Positions 17,257-26,415 are shown, counted from the stretch's first letter. The stretch: DNA of 64,000 bases from Segatella copri (GCF_019127135.1 NZ_JAHOEA010000014.1:7891-71890); one strand, 5' to 3'. The notes: a model not told the origin generated them from the letters alone. Made by a program: numbers and translations.

Positions 17257-17793
17257 ATGAAAAGAGTACGTTGTCCTAAGTGCGATAATTTTATCACCTT
17301 CGATGAGACCAAGTATCAGGCTGGTCAGAGTCTCGTTTTCGTTTGCCCTAATTGCAATAAGCAGTTTGGCATCCGAATGGGAGTTTCAAAGCTCCGCGAA
17401 ACCCGCAAGGAAGAAAAACTTGACGAGAATGCCAACGAGAAGGGATATGGTTCTATCGTTGTCATCGAGAACGTATTCGCTTACAAGCAGGTCATCCCGC
17501 TCCAGTTGGGCGACAACATCATCGGCCGCTACATGAAGAACAGCGGAATCAACTGCCCTATCGAAACCGTAGACCCAAGCGTTGACATGAACCATTGCGT
17601 AATCAACGTTAGTCGCGACAAGAAAGGCAAGTTGAAGTATGTACTCCGCGATGGACCAAGTTATACAGGAACTTTCGTTGACAATGAAATTCTGGGCGAC
17701 AGAGAACGCCGTGTTATCGAAGACGGAACCCTGTTCACCATCGGAGCAACTTCAATCATTCTCCGCACAGCAGACAGTGAAGAAGAAAACTAA
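17257..17793 (+). CDS. Zinc-ribbon and FHA domain protein
   Basis: 178 residues. The N-terminus is an MJ0042-type zinc ribbon (CPKCDNFITF ... CPNCNKQF). The C-terminal FHA domain covers about 70-175, with the phosphothreonine-binding pattern GDNIIGRYMKNSG, MNHCVINV and GTFVDNEIL. FHA domains read phospho-Thr on partner proteins; no Ser/Thr kinase is in the window. It follows the HU-SPOR gene on the same strand after a repeat-bearing 108-bp gap, so co-transcription is possible. Confidence 0.88.
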   Translation: MKRVRCPKCDNFITFDETKYQAGQSLVFVCPNCNKQFGIRMGVSKLRETRKEEKLDENANEKGYGSIVVIENVFAYKQVIPLQLGDNIIGRYMKNSGINCPIETVDPSVDMNHCVINVSRDKKGKLKYVLRDGPSYTGTFVDNEILGDRERRVIEDGTLFTIGATSIILRTADSEEEN

Positions 17794-17822
17794 GAAGTTT
17801 CGATTATCAAAATAAACACTTC

Positions 17823-17867
17823 AAAAGGAGCAATTAGATGTTGGTTTACATCTAATTGCTCCTTTTT
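17823..17867 (+). terminator. Terminator after the FHA gene
   Basis: A perfect 19-bp stem (17823-17841 with 17848-17866) around a 6-nt loop, ending in TTTTT. Confidence 0.92.
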
Positions 17868-17975
17868 CACTTAACGAAAACGTAAAATCCCGCCATATTC
17901 CTAACTTTCTGAAAGAAATCTACTATATTTCGTAATCTTTTTGTTTTTATTTTCTTTAAATTAAAAGAAAATGTG

Positions 17976-17983
17976 TACCTTTG
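17976..17983 (+). promoter_or_regulatory. -7 box of the his promoter
   Basis: TACCTTTG, about 40 bp before hisH. Only a weak TTTC lies at the -33 distance. Confidence 0.7.
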
Positions 17984-18022
17984 CATCGAAAAATAAGAAA
18001 TAGAAATGAATTACGTTAGGTT

Positions 18023-18661
18023 ATGGATGTAGCAATCGTAAAATATAATGCCGGAAATATCTATTCCGTAGTCAACGCCATGAAGCGTTTAGGCATCGAA
18101 CCTGTACTTACAGATGATGCAGAAATGCTCCAGAAGGCAGACCGCGTCCTCTTCCCAGGACAAGGCCAGGCAAGAGAAGCAATGGAATATCTGAAGGCTC
18201 ATCAACTTGATCAAGTAATCAAGAACTTGAAGCAACCCGTCCTGGGCATTTGTGTAGGACAGCAACTCTTGTGCCGCCATTCGGAAGAAGGTGACGTAGA
18301 TTGCATAGGAATCTTTGATGTAGATGTAAAGCGATTCCAGCCTCAGAAACACGAAGACAAGGTGCCTGCTATGGGATGGAATGAAATCTATGATTTGAAG
18401 ACTGACCTTTATAAGGGGTTCGGAAACAGAATAGATTCTGACTCAGACAAGTCTACCGCTGATGCGCTGCTTCATCCCTACTTCTATTTCGTACATAGTT
18501 ATTATGTGCCACTCTGCGAGGAGACCATTGCCAAGGCAGAATACATTCTTCCTTATAGCGCATCGCTCCACAAAGACAATTTCTATACCTGCCAGTTCCA
18601 TCCGGAAAAGAGCGGAAAGGTGGGAGAACAGATTTTAAAGAACTTTTTAGAGATAAAATAA
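18023..18661 (+). CDS. hisH: Imidazole glycerol phosphate synthase, glutaminase subunit
   Basis: 212 residues, class I glutamine amidotransferase. It supplies ammonia to HisF for making IGP and AICAR in histidine synthesis. The nucleophile Cys is in GICVGQQLLC, and His/Glu in QFHPEKSG complete the triad. First gene of the hisH-hisA-hisF-hisIE run; hisA starts 16 bp later. The other his genes (G, D, C, B) are not in the window. Confidence 0.97.
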   Translation: MDVAIVKYNAGNIYSVVNAMKRLGIEPVLTDDAEMLQKADRVLFPGQGQAREAMEYLKAHQLDQVIKNLKQPVLGICVGQQLLCRHSEEGDVDCIGIFDVDVKRFQPQKHEDKVPAMGWNEIYDLKTDLYKGFGNRIDSDSDKSTADALLHPYFYFVHSYYVPLCEETIAKAEYILPYSASLHKDNFYTCQFHPEKSGKVGEQILKNFLEIK

Positions 18662-18677
18662 AAGAGGAAATACTAAT

Positions 18678-19391
18678 ATGATAGAATTAATTCCAGCTAT
18701 CGACTTGATAAATGGCCAGTGTGTTCGTCTTACAAAAGGCGATTACGACCAGAAGAAGGTTTACAATGACAATCCTGCCGAGGTTGCAAAACAGTTTGAG
18801 CAGATGGGCTTCAAGCGCCTTCATGTAGTAGACCTCGATGGAGCCAAGTCAAAGCACATCGTAAATGATGCGGTATTGAAGGCCATTACCACAGAAACCT
18901 CTCTCGTGGTTGATTTCGGTGGCGGAATCAAGACCGAAGAAGATATAGAGAAAGCTTTTGCTGCGGGAGCAAGCATGGTTACAGTGGGCAGTATTGCCGT
19001 CACTAATCCGGATCTCTTCATGCAATGGTTGGACAAATATGGAGCTGACCGCCTGATTCTGGGAGCCGATGTAAGAAACGGAAAGATTTCTATCAACGGA
19101 TGGAAAGAAGATTCTTCTGAAGATCTCCTTCCTTTCCTGAAAAAGTACATCGATAAAGGAGTACGCTACGTTCTCTGCACAGAAATCAGCAAAGACGGAA
19201 CGCTGCAAGGACCTGCCATAGAACTCTACAAAGAAGTAATGGCTGCCTACCCTCAACTGCATCTTATCGCTTCAGGCGGAGTGAGTTGCAACGAAGACAT
19301 CGAAGCTTTGGAAGCTGCAGGTATTCCTGCCGTAGTATTTGGAAAAGCTTTCTACGAAGGGAAAATCGATGTTGACAAACTAGTTAAATAG
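18678..19391 (+). CDS. hisA: ProFAR isomerase HisA
   Basis: A 237-residue TIM barrel that isomerises ProFAR to PRFAR. Catalytic Asp in IPAIDLINGQCVRL, the DFGGGIK phosphate loop, the second Asp in LGADVRNGKI, and the ASGGVSCNEDIEAL phosphate loop are all present. The stop codon and the last codons run straight into a heptad-type repeat. Confidence 0.97.
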   Translation: MIELIPAIDLINGQCVRLTKGDYDQKKVYNDNPAEVAKQFEQMGFKRLHVVDLDGAKSKHIVNDAVLKAITTETSLVVDFGGGIKTEEDIEKAFAAGASMVTVGSIAVTNPDLFMQWLDKYGADRLILGADVRNGKISINGWKEDSSEDLLPFLKKYIDKGVRYVLCTEISKDGTLQGPAIELYKEVMAAYPQLHLIASGGVSCNEDIEALEAAGIPAVVFGKAFYEGKIDVDKLVK

Positions 19392-19424
19392 TTAATAGTT
19401 GACAGTTAATAGCTGACAGTCAAT
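19382..19424. repeat. Heptad-type repeat at the 3' end of hisA
   Basis: About six 7-mers of the types GTTAATA, GTTGACA and GCTGACA. The first lie over the last codons and stop of hisA. Confidence 0.75.
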
Positions 19425-19445
19425 TACTCGTAGCTATTCTCGACA

Positions 19446-19471
19446 CGCCCTGTAAGGGCAAAAGCTTCAAT
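19446..19471 (+). repeat. Half copy of the CGCCCTG repeat
   Basis: CGCCCTGTAAGGGCAAAAGC matches the left arm of the elements at 84, 4392 and 14417, but no right arm follows, so it cannot form the terminator hairpin. Confidence 0.65.
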
Positions 19472-19490
19472 CTATAAGAATTTAAATACA

Positions 19491-20273
19491 ATGGTGAAAG
19501 TTCAAAGTAAAAGCAAAGGATTGGCTAAGCGAATCGTTCCTTGTCTTGACGTGAAGAATGGCGAGACGGTAAAGGGAACCAATTTCGTAAACCTGCGCAG
19601 CGCTGGCGACCCGGTAGAACTGGGAAAAGCTTATAGCAATGCTGGAGCTGACGAGCTCGTATTCCTAGATATTACAGCAAGTTTCGAAGAGCGCAAAACC
19701 TTTACGGATATGGTAACCCGTGTGGCTGCCGAAATCAATATCCCATTTACTGTGGGAGGTGGAATCAATGAACTCAAAGATGTTGACCGCCTGCTCAACG
19801 CAGGAGCTGACAAGGTTAGCATCAACAGCGCTGCCATCCGACATCCGGAGCTCATCAATGAAATAGCCAACCATTATGGCTCACAGGTTTGCGTATGCGC
19901 CATTGATGCACGTCTCGATTCTGACGGCTGGCACTGTTATGTGAAAGGCGGAAGAGAACGGGTGGAACTAGGACTGTTTGACTGGGCTAAGGAAGTAGCC
20001 GACCGGGGTGCCGGTGAAATTCTCTTTACCAGTATGGATCATGACGGTGTGAAACAGGGATTCGCAAACGAGGCCCTCGCCCGTCTTGCTGAAGAAGTAA
20101 GCATTCCTATCATCGCCTCAGGAGGTGCTGGAAAAATGGAGCATTTCCGCGATGCTTTCACCCAAGGCAAGGCAGATGCTGCACTGGCAGCCAGCGTGTT
20201 CCACTTTGGCGAGATTGCCATTCCTGACCTCAAGAAATATCTGAGAGAAGAAGGAATCAACGTGAGAATATAG
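19491..20273 (+). CDS. hisF: Imidazole glycerol phosphate synthase, cyclase subunit
   Basis: A 260-residue TIM barrel that closes the imidazole ring with ammonia from HisH. The catalytic Asp pair is in [12 protein letters not shown] and [15 protein letters not shown] and [10 protein letters not shown] are phosphate loops. HisF normally begins with a sequence equivalent to [10 protein letters not shown]. Here the ATG at 19491 adds ten residues ([10 protein letters not shown]) encoded by an AAAGTTCAAAG heptad-type repeat. A TTG at 19521 preceded by AAAGGA would give the standard length. I keep the ATG but the start is uncertain. Confidence 0.95.
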   Translation: MVKVQSKSKGLAKRIVPCLDVKNGETVKGTNFVNLRSAGDPVELGKAYSNAGADELVFLDITASFEERKTFTDMVTRVAAEINIPFTVGGGINELKDVDRLLNAGADKVSINSAAIRHPELINEIANHYGSQVCVCAIDARLDSDGWHCYVKGGRERVELGLFDWAKEVADRGAGEILFTSMDHDGVKQGFANEALARLAEEVSIPIIASGGAGKMEHFRDAFTQGKADAALAASVFHFGEIAIPDLKKYLREEGINVRI

Positions 20274-20317
20274 AACACGGGGTATATAATAATGTAAGAA
20301 AATAAAAACAAGATAAA

Positions 20318-20965
20318 ATGGAAATAGATTTCGAAAAATTAGGCGGACTGGTTCCTGCCATCATCCAAGACGCAGTTACAAAGAACGTCTTGATGCTTGG
20401 TTTCATGAACCAGGAAGCATACGATAAGACAATAGCAACCAAAAAGGTTACATTCTGGAGCCGTTCACGCAACTGCCTCTGGACAAAAGGTGAAACATCA
20501 GGCAACTTCCTGAACCTTGTAAGCATTCAGAACGACTGCGATAACGACACCTTGCTGGTAAAGGTTCACCCAGACGGTCCAACCTGCCACAAAGGTACAG
20601 ATACCTGTTGGGCAGAAGAGAACACGCTCAACCCTATCCTCTTCCTCTCAGAACTTCAGGATTTCATCAACAAGCGCCATGAAGAAATGCCAGAGGGAAG
20701 CTACACTACCAGCCTCTTCAAGAAAGGCGTTAACAAAATGGCACAAAAGGTTGGAGAAGAAGCTGTTGAAACTATTATCGAAGCAACAAATGGCAACAAC
20801 GAGAAACTCGTTTACGAGAGTTCAGACCTTCTCTATCACCTCATCGTTCTGCTCACAAGCAAGGGTTTGAGAATAGAAGATGTTGTGAAAGAACTTCAGA
20901 TGCGTCACGACCCGGAATGGGATAAGAAACGTCGCGTTGCCAAGAGCAAGGGCGAAATGAAATAA
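20318..20965 (+). CDS. hisIE: Bifunctional phosphoribosyl-AMP cyclohydrolase / phosphoribosyl-ATP pyrophosphatase
   Basis: 215 residues. The N-terminal HisI domain opens the ring (residues 1-110; FMNQEAYDKT, FWSRSRNCLW, and the metal site DGPTCHKGTDTCW). The C-terminal HisE domain (about 115-215) hydrolyses PR-ATP (KKGVNKMAQKVGEEAVETII). The order of domains is the usual fusion. It ends the his run. Confidence 0.97.
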   Translation: MEIDFEKLGGLVPAIIQDAVTKNVLMLGFMNQEAYDKTIATKKVTFWSRSRNCLWTKGETSGNFLNLVSIQNDCDNDTLLVKVHPDGPTCHKGTDTCWAEENTLNPILFLSELQDFINKRHEEMPEGSYTTSLFKKGVNKMAQKVGEEAVETIIEATNGNNEKLVYESSDLLYHLIVLLTSKGLRIEDVVKELQMRHDPEWDKKRRVAKSKGEMK

Positions 20966-20996
20966 CAAACCAACATTAAGGAGAAAAAAATAGAAG

Positions 20997-21713
20997 ATGT
21001 TAATAGATTATCAGAACGTCAGCATATATCAGGCCGACAAGTGCGTGCTCCAGAACATCAATTTCCATATTGATGAAGGAGAATTCGCCTACCTTATCGG
21101 AAAAGTCGGCTCTGGTAAAAGTTCGCTTTTAAAGACTCTTTATTGCGAACTAGACCTTGTAGAGGGCGAAACCGAAAAGGCTGAAATTCTCGGCAGAGAC
21201 CTAAAGATTATCAGGCGAAAGGAGATTCCGGCTCTGCGCAAGGAGTTGGGAATCATCTTTCAGGATTTCCAGTTGCTACACGACCGCACCGTTCGCAAGA
21301 ACTTTGAATTCGTGCTTAAGGCAACAGGCTGGAAAAACAAGAAAGACAGAGATAAGCGCATCGAAGAAGTTCTCAACGAAGTGGGCATGATTGATAAAAT
21401 CGACAAAATGCCTCATGAGCTCTCAGGTGGTGAGCAGCAGCGTGTAGCCATCGCCCGCGCCATTCTCAACAATCCTAAGATCATCATCGCCGATGAACCT
21501 ACAGGCAATCTCGACCCAGAGACAGCCAGCAACATCGTGAGTCTGCTGAAAGACATCACCAAACAAGGAACAGCCGTTGTGATGACAACCCATAACATCC
21601 CGATGCTCGACAAATTCCCAGGCATCGTTTACCGCTGTAAGGAAGGTGTGCTCTACGACGTAACAAATGAGTACAACCGTATCGACCTCACAGAGGATGG
21701 AGAAGATAATTAA
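20997..21713 (+). CDS. ftsE: FtsE-like ABC transporter ATP-binding protein
   Basis: A 238-residue ABC ATPase with Walker [11 protein letters not shown]-loop FQDFQLL, signature [14 protein letters not shown] and Walker [31 protein letters not shown] is typical of FtsE, which works with membrane partner FtsX to switch on septal peptidoglycan hydrolases. No ftsX is adjacent, so assignment to FtsE rather than a LolD-type ATPase is by motif only. It lies between hisIE and lysC on the same strand with short gaps. Confidence 0.82.
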   Translation: MLIDYQNVSIYQADKCVLQNINFHIDEGEFAYLIGKVGSGKSSLLKTLYCELDLVEGETEKAEILGRDLKIIRRKEIPALRKELGIIFQDFQLLHDRTVRKNFEFVLKATGWKNKKDRDKRIEEVLNEVGMIDKIDKMPHELSGGEQQRVAIARAILNNPKIIIADEPTGNLDPETASNIVSLLKDITKQGTAVVMTTHNIPMLDKFPGIVYRCKEGVLYDVTNEYNRIDLTEDGEDN

Positions 21714-21740
21714 GTGAAATAATTAAATAAAATTACGACT

Positions 21741-23063
21741 ATGAAGGTAATGAAATTCGGAGGTACTTCTGTAGGCTCACCAGAGCGCATGAAGGGAGTA
21801 GCCTCTTTGGTTACAGAATCAGGTGAACCAACTTTCATCGTATTGTCTGCGATGAGCGGTACAACAAACTCTCTCGTTGAGATCTCTGACTATCTTTACA
21901 AGAAGAATCCAGAGGGCGCCAACGAGGTAATCAACAACTTGGAGAAGAAATACATGCAGCATGTAGAAGAACTCTACTCTACCGAGGAGATGAAAAATAC
22001 GACTCGTGAGTTCTTGCAGGGCGAATTCAACTATCTCCGCTCATTCACCAAAGACCTCTTCACTTCTTTCGAGGAGAAGAGCATCGTGGCTCAGGGCGAG
22101 ATGATGAGCACCAACATGGTTGTAAACTACTTGAAGGAACAGGGTGTAAAGGCTGTATTGCTCAGCGCATTAGACTTCATGCGCACAGACAAGAACGCAG
22201 AGCCAGATCCTCAGTACATCAAGGAGAAGTTGGCTGCTATCATGGAGCAGAACCAGGGCTATCAGATTTACATCACTCAGGGATTCATCTGCCGCAACGC
22301 ATATGGCGAGGTTGACAATCTGCAGCGTGGCGGTAGCGACTACACCGCATCTCTTATCGGTGCAGCTCTCCCAGCTGAAGAGATTCAGATCTGGACCGAC
22401 ATCGACGGAATGCACAACAACGACCCTCGTGTCGTAGAGCACACTGAGGCAGTACGCCAGTTGAACTTCGAGGAGGCTGCAGAGTTGGCTTACTTCGGTG
22501 CCAAGATTCTCCACCCTACCTGTGTCCAGCCAGCTAAGTATGCAGGCATCCCTGTACGCTTGAAGAACACCATGGATCCTAAGGCCGACGGTACAATCAT
22601 CGACAATGTCATCGTACGCGGCAAGATCAAGGCTGTTGCTGCCAAGGACAACATCACAGCCATCAAGATCAAGAGTAGCCGCATGTTACTCGCTACAGGC
22701 TTCCTCCGCAAGGTATTCGAAATCTTTGAGAGCTATCAGACTCCAATTGATATGATTGCCACTTCTGAGGTGGGTGTCAGCATGAGTATTGATAATGATT
22801 CTCATCTTAACGACATCGTAAACGAGCTGAAGAAATATGGTACAGTAACTGTAGATTCAGATATGTGTATTATCTGCGTTGTAGGTGATTTGGACTGGAG
22901 CAACGTTGGCTTCGAGACCATCGCTACCGATGCGATGAAGAACATTCCTGTACGCATGATTTCTTACGGTGGTTCTAACTACAACATCTCATTCCTCATC
23001 AGAGAGAAAGATAAGAAGCAGGCATTACAGAACTTGAGCAACGTATTGTTCGAGAAGAAGTAA
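21741..23063 (+). CDS. lysC: Aspartate kinase (monofunctional)
   Basis: A 440-residue enzyme that phosphorylates aspartate, first step to lysine, threonine and methionine. It has an N-terminal kinase domain (KVMKFGGTSVGSPERM, GRGGSDYTA-like RGGSDYTASLIG, WTDIDGM). The C-terminus has two ACT domains (ATGFLRKVFEIFESYQTPID, GVSMSID), so it is probably feedback-controlled. There is no homoserine dehydrogenase fusion. Codon use is biased like pgk. lysA follows after 139 bp. Confidence 0.95.
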   Translation: MKVMKFGGTSVGSPERMKGVASLVTESGEPTFIVLSAMSGTTNSLVEISDYLYKKNPEGANEVINNLEKKYMQHVEELYSTEEMKNTTREFLQGEFNYLRSFTKDLFTSFEEKSIVAQGEMMSTNMVVNYLKEQGVKAVLLSALDFMRTDKNAEPDPQYIKEKLAAIMEQNQGYQIYITQGFICRNAYGEVDNLQRGGSDYTASLIGAALPAEEIQIWTDIDGMHNNDPRVVEHTEAVRQLNFEEAAELAYFGAKILHPTCVQPAKYAGIPVRLKNTMDPKADGTIIDNVIVRGKIKAVAAKDNITAIKIKSSRMLLATGFLRKVFEIFESYQTPIDMIATSEVGVSMSIDNDSHLNDIVNELKKYGTVTVDSDMCIICVVGDLDWSNVGFETIATDAMKNIPVRMISYGGSNYNISFLIREKDKKQALQNLSNVLFEKK

Positions 23064-23074
23064 TGCAAATGAAA

Positions 23075-23128
23075 ACGAAGAGTGAAAAGTGAAGAATTCG
23101 TATGTAATGCTTCCTGTCCACTCTTCGT
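23075..23128 (+). terminator. Possible terminator or large inverted repeat after lysC
   Basis: ACGAAGAGTG pairs with CACTCTTCGT across a 34-nt loop. The left arm lies in a GTGAAGA-type repeat like that in the biotin-carrier linker. No T-run follows, so termination is doubtful. Confidence 0.45.
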
Positions 23129-23167
23129 TGGATATTCTGATTTACAATAAATTGGATATTCTGATTT
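23128..23167. repeat. 16-bp direct repeat upstream of lysA
   Basis: TTGGATATTCTGATTT occurs at 23128-23143 and again at 23152-23167, a 24-bp period, 36 bp before the lysA start. This could be a duplication or paired operator sites. Confidence 0.8.
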
Positions 23168-23202
23168 GACTATAATAAGGTATTAATTTAAGATTAAGCG
23201 AA

Positions 23203-24360
23203 ATGAAAGGTACATTTCCGATAGATAAGTTTCAGGAGATACAGACTCCGTTCTACTATTACGACACCAATGTGTTGCGCCAGACATTGAAAACCATCAA
23301 TGAAGAGGCTGGCAAGCACGAGGGATTTGAAGTGCACTATGCCGTAAAGGCAAATGCTAACCCTAAGGTGCTCAATATCATCTGTCAGGCTGGTTTAGGA
23401 GCTGACTGTGTGAGCGGAGGAGAAATTCAGGCTGCCATCAAAGCCGGATTCCCAGCCAGCAAGATTGTTTACGCTGGTGTAGGCAAGAGCGATTGGGAAA
23501 TCAACCTCGGATTGGAAAAAGACATCTTCTGCTTCAATGTAGAGAGTATTCCGGAGTTGGAAATCATCAACGAACTGGCTGAAAAACAGAATAAGATTGC
23601 GCAGGTTTGTTTCCGCATCAATCCGGATGTCGGCGCCCATACGCATGCAAACATCACAACAGGTCTGGCAGAAAACAAGTTCGGAATTGCCATGCGCGAC
23701 ATGGAAGCCGTAATCGAAGAGGCTGCCAAGATGAAGAACATCCAGTTCCTCGGACTGCACTTCCACATCGGAAGCCAGATTCTCGACATGGGGGATTTCG
23801 AGGCACTCTGCAACCGTATCAACGAACTTCAGAACCAGCTTGAAGCACATCACATCATTGTGAAGAACATCAATGTGGGCGGCGGACTGGGCATTGATTA
23901 CAATCATCCAAACCGCCAGCCAATCCCTAATTTCAAGGATTATTTCGATACATACGCAAAGAAACTGAAGTTGCGCAATGGTCAGAAGCTTCACTTCGAG
24001 TTGGGTCGAGCCGTAGTGGGTCAGATGGGTTCTCTCATCACCAAGACACTCTACATCAAGCAGGGCACAGCCAAGCAGTTTGCCATTGTGGATGCAGGAA
24101 TGACCGACCTTATCCGTCCTGCTCTCTATCAGGCTTACCATAAGATTGAAAACATCTCAAGCGATGAGCCTGTTGAAACTTACGACGTTGTAGGTCCTAT
24201 CTGCGAATCAAGCGATGTCTTCGGCAAGGCTGTCGACATCAACAAAGCCCATCGCGGCGACCTCATCGCCCTCCGCTCAGCTGGAGCCTATGGTGAGATC
24301 ATGGCGAGCCAGTATAACTGTCGCCAGTTGCCAAAGGGGTATATTACAGAAGACTTTTAA
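23203..24360 (+). CDS. lysA: Diaminopimelate decarboxylase
   Basis: A 385-residue PLP enzyme that decarboxylates meso-diaminopimelate to lysine. The PLP Lys is in HYAVKANANP, the phosphate-binding GGGLGID loop and the catalytic Cys region GPICESSDVF are present. The N-terminal alanine-racemase-type barrel and C-terminal beta domain are of normal length, if slightly short compared with proteobacterial LysA. It pairs with lysC as the first and last steps of the pathway. Confidence 0.96.
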   Translation: MKGTFPIDKFQEIQTPFYYYDTNVLRQTLKTINEEAGKHEGFEVHYAVKANANPKVLNIICQAGLGADCVSGGEIQAAIKAGFPASKIVYAGVGKSDWEINLGLEKDIFCFNVESIPELEIINELAEKQNKIAQVCFRINPDVGAHTHANITTGLAENKFGIAMRDMEAVIEEAAKMKNIQFLGLHFHIGSQILDMGDFEALCNRINELQNQLEAHHIIVKNINVGGGLGIDYNHPNRQPIPNFKDYFDTYAKKLKLRNGQKLHFELGRAVVGQMGSLITKTLYIKQGTAKQFAIVDAGMTDLIRPALYQAYHKIENISSDEPVETYDVVGPICESSDVFGKAVDINKAHRGDLIALRSAGAYGEIMASQYNCRQLPKGYITEDF

Positions 24361-24363
24361 TAT

Positions 24364-24393
24364 AGTTGAAAGTTAAAAGTTAAGAGTTTATAG
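24364..24393. repeat. Heptad-type repeat after lysA
   Basis: Run of GTTGAAA, GTTAAAA, GTTAAGA and GTTTATA units right after the lysA stop. Confidence 0.7.
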
Positions 24394-24435
24394 GATTTTC
24401 CTTTCTCTAGCTTTCTATATTACGAGAAAAAGAAT

Positions 24436-25578
24436 ATGATGATCATTAGTACAACTACTATAATAGCAGGCGCAGTGGTGGTTTTATTGGCGGTTCTCGG
24501 ATCGCTGATAAATCCATTTCTGCGCTCGTTGCACTTTCAAAAAACAGAAACGGCAGAGAATCAACCTCCTGTCAGTATACTCATTACCGCACACGATAAT
24601 CTTGCTGAATTGGAGAGGAATCTCCCTATGTTCCTGCGCCAGCAGTATGCTGCCGACTATCAGGTAATCGTAGTCTGCCAGAGTACAGATGGCGAGACAC
24701 TGGATTTTCTGAAGCGAACAGCAGCCGAGAACCCTCATCTTTATTATACTTATATTCCTGAGAGTTCACGCTACATGAGCCGCAAGAAATTGCAGATTAC
24801 ACTGGGTGTGAAGGCTGCCAAACATGAATGGATTATTCTGACAGAGCCTAATTGTCGCCCAAGCAACGACAAGTGGTTACAAACCATGGCCCTTCAATGC
24901 CAGGACCCTAACCATCTGGTATTGGGATATGTAGCCCTTGATGAGGAAACTAAGAGCGTACGCCGTTTCGACAGCATCCGCAAGGCTTACTATGTTTTGC
25001 GCCGTGCCCAACAGACCTACGGCTATCGCAGTCACATGCCTAACGTAGCTTTCCGCAAGAGCGACTTCATGAAGGAACAGGGCTATCAAGGCAACCTGGA
25101 ATATGTTCGCGGCGAATACGATTTTCTCGTCAACAAGTATGCCCATTGTGGCGATACAGCTACAGAACTGGATTGCGATGCATGGCTCATCCGCGAAGCA
25201 CCATCGAGCAAGAGTTGGCACAATGCCCACCTCTATCTGCAGGCTTCACGCAAGAGTCTGGAAAGAGCCGGTTCCATGCGAACCCTCATGTTCTTCGACC
25301 ATCTCATGCCACATCTCAGCCTGATAGCAACGCTGGCCGTAGCAGCCTACTCTATCCTCATGAAGAATTGGATTCTTACAGGATGCGCAGGTTTCAGTCT
25401 CCTTCTGCTGTTCATCGTGAGAATGCTGATAGCCAACAAGGCCATCAGACACTTTGATGACGGAATAGCGATGTTCAAACTGCCATTCTTAGAATATGGA
25501 ATTATCTGGAGAAATCTGGCTACCAAATTGCGCTATTGGCGGGCTGACAAAAACGATTTCACTTCTCATAAACTCTAA
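24436..25578 (+). CDS. Membrane glycosyltransferase family 2
   Basis: 380 residues. An N-terminal membrane helix (TTIIAGAVVVLLAVLGSLI) is followed by a GT-A domain (VSILITAHDNLAELERNLPM, TEPNCRPSNDKWL in place of a clear DxD). Two helices lie near 290-335 and a C-terminal cytoplasmic tail follows. It probably adds a sugar to a lipid- or wall-linked glycan at the inner membrane. The canonical DxD is not obvious; TEPNC sits where it would be, so activity is uncertain. Start could be either of two adjacent ATGs (24436 or 24439). Confidence 0.85.
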   Translation: MMIISTTTIIAGAVVVLLAVLGSLINPFLRSLHFQKTETAENQPPVSILITAHDNLAELERNLPMFLRQQYAADYQVIVVCQSTDGETLDFLKRTAAENPHLYYTYIPESSRYMSRKKLQITLGVKAAKHEWIILTEPNCRPSNDKWLQTMALQCQDPNHLVLGYVALDEETKSVRRFDSIRKAYYVLRRAQQTYGYRSHMPNVAFRKSDFMKEQGYQGNLEYVRGEYDFLVNKYAHCGDTATELDCDAWLIREAPSSKSWHNAHLYLQASRKSLERAGSMRTLMFFDHLMPHLSLIATLAVAAYSILMKNWILTGCAGFSLLLLFIVRMLIANKAIRHFDDGIAMFKLPFLEYGIIWRNLATKLRYWRADKNDFTSHKL

Positions 25579-25641
25579 ACAGGGTAAAAAGGAAGTTTAA
25601 GTCTATCATAATACTAACAGTTAAAAATAACCGACAGAACG

Positions 25642-26415
25642 ATGAAAGTATATTTGTTCATTTCCAACCAAAAGAAGTTGCTGAAGATGTATCTTCCATA
25701 CATCGAAGCCTTGAATAAACAGCTCGACATCACCAACAGTCTGGTTGATGCCGACATTGTGTTGATTATAGGAGCATGGACATGGCAGGGAGCCCAGATA
25801 GCAAAGAAAGCAAAGCAGATGGACATTCCCTACATCGTTTGTCCACTGGGAGATCTTTCTGAGAGAAACTGCAAGAACCCTTACTTGAAGCGTTCACTGC
25901 AACAGTCTATGTATCAGAAAGCCATGTACGCCAAAGCAAACCTTGTGGTAGCTACTACCCCTATGGAGAAAAGCTATCTCGAAAAGAAGGGTTGGAACAA
26001 GCGCATCGCCCTGATTCGCTATGCAGGATACAGTCATCTTACCACCACTGAAGCCATGATACAGAACTGGTTGGAGACGGATGAGGAGACGCTGGCAGCC
26101 TTCGAGCAGCAAAAGGCAGAAACCATCGCTGCCCAGACCAAACAGGCTATCATCGCACAGATCATGCAGATAAAAAGCCGCATGCCGCATCAGAATATTC
26201 CGCAAAAATATCTTGACGATTTGCACACTCTGCTCTATGCTGATGATTATGATGAGGATGCTATCAAGCAAGAACTGGCAGAGAAGAAACTCTCTTCCTA
26301 TGCCGCCTCCGTTTTCCAGGCCATGACAGATAAAACAGGACTCACTGAAGGCTTCATGCCGATTCCTGCCAAAAAGGGCAGAAAGAGTAAAGAGATTCTG
26401 AAGTTTGTGAAATAA
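25642..26415 (+). CDS. GT4-like N-terminal domain protein
   Basis: 257 residues. Residues 1-135 look like the N-terminal Rossmann half of a GT4-type glycosyltransferase (IVLIIGAWTWQGAQIAKKAK, PYIVCPLGDLSERN, NLVVATTPMEKSYLEKKGW). The C-terminal nucleotide-sugar half is missing and is replaced by a helical, charged region. It follows the GT2 gene by 63 bp and may act with it; catalysis by itself is doubtful. The last codons lie in the first unit of a 26-bp tandem repeat. Confidence 0.75.
   Translation: MKVYLFISNQKKLLKMYLPYIEALNKQLDITNSLVDADIVLIIGAWTWQGAQIAKKAKQMDIPYIVCPLGDLSERNCKNPYLKRSLQQSMYQKAMYAKANLVVATTPMEKSYLEKKGWNKRIALIRYAGYSHLTTTEAMIQNWLETDEETLAAFEQQKAETIAAQTKQAIIAQIMQIKSRMPHQNIPQKYLDDLHTLLYADDYDEDAIKQELAEKKLSSYAASVFQAMTDKTGLTEGFMPIPAKKGRKSKEILKFVK

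Noticed and set aside
25642..26415. Frameshifted full-length GT4 glycosyltransferase
   Set aside because: I looked for the missing C-terminal GT4 half in other frames downstream; the sequence passes straight into the tandem repeat and hrpB, so the short form is genuine or the loss is old.
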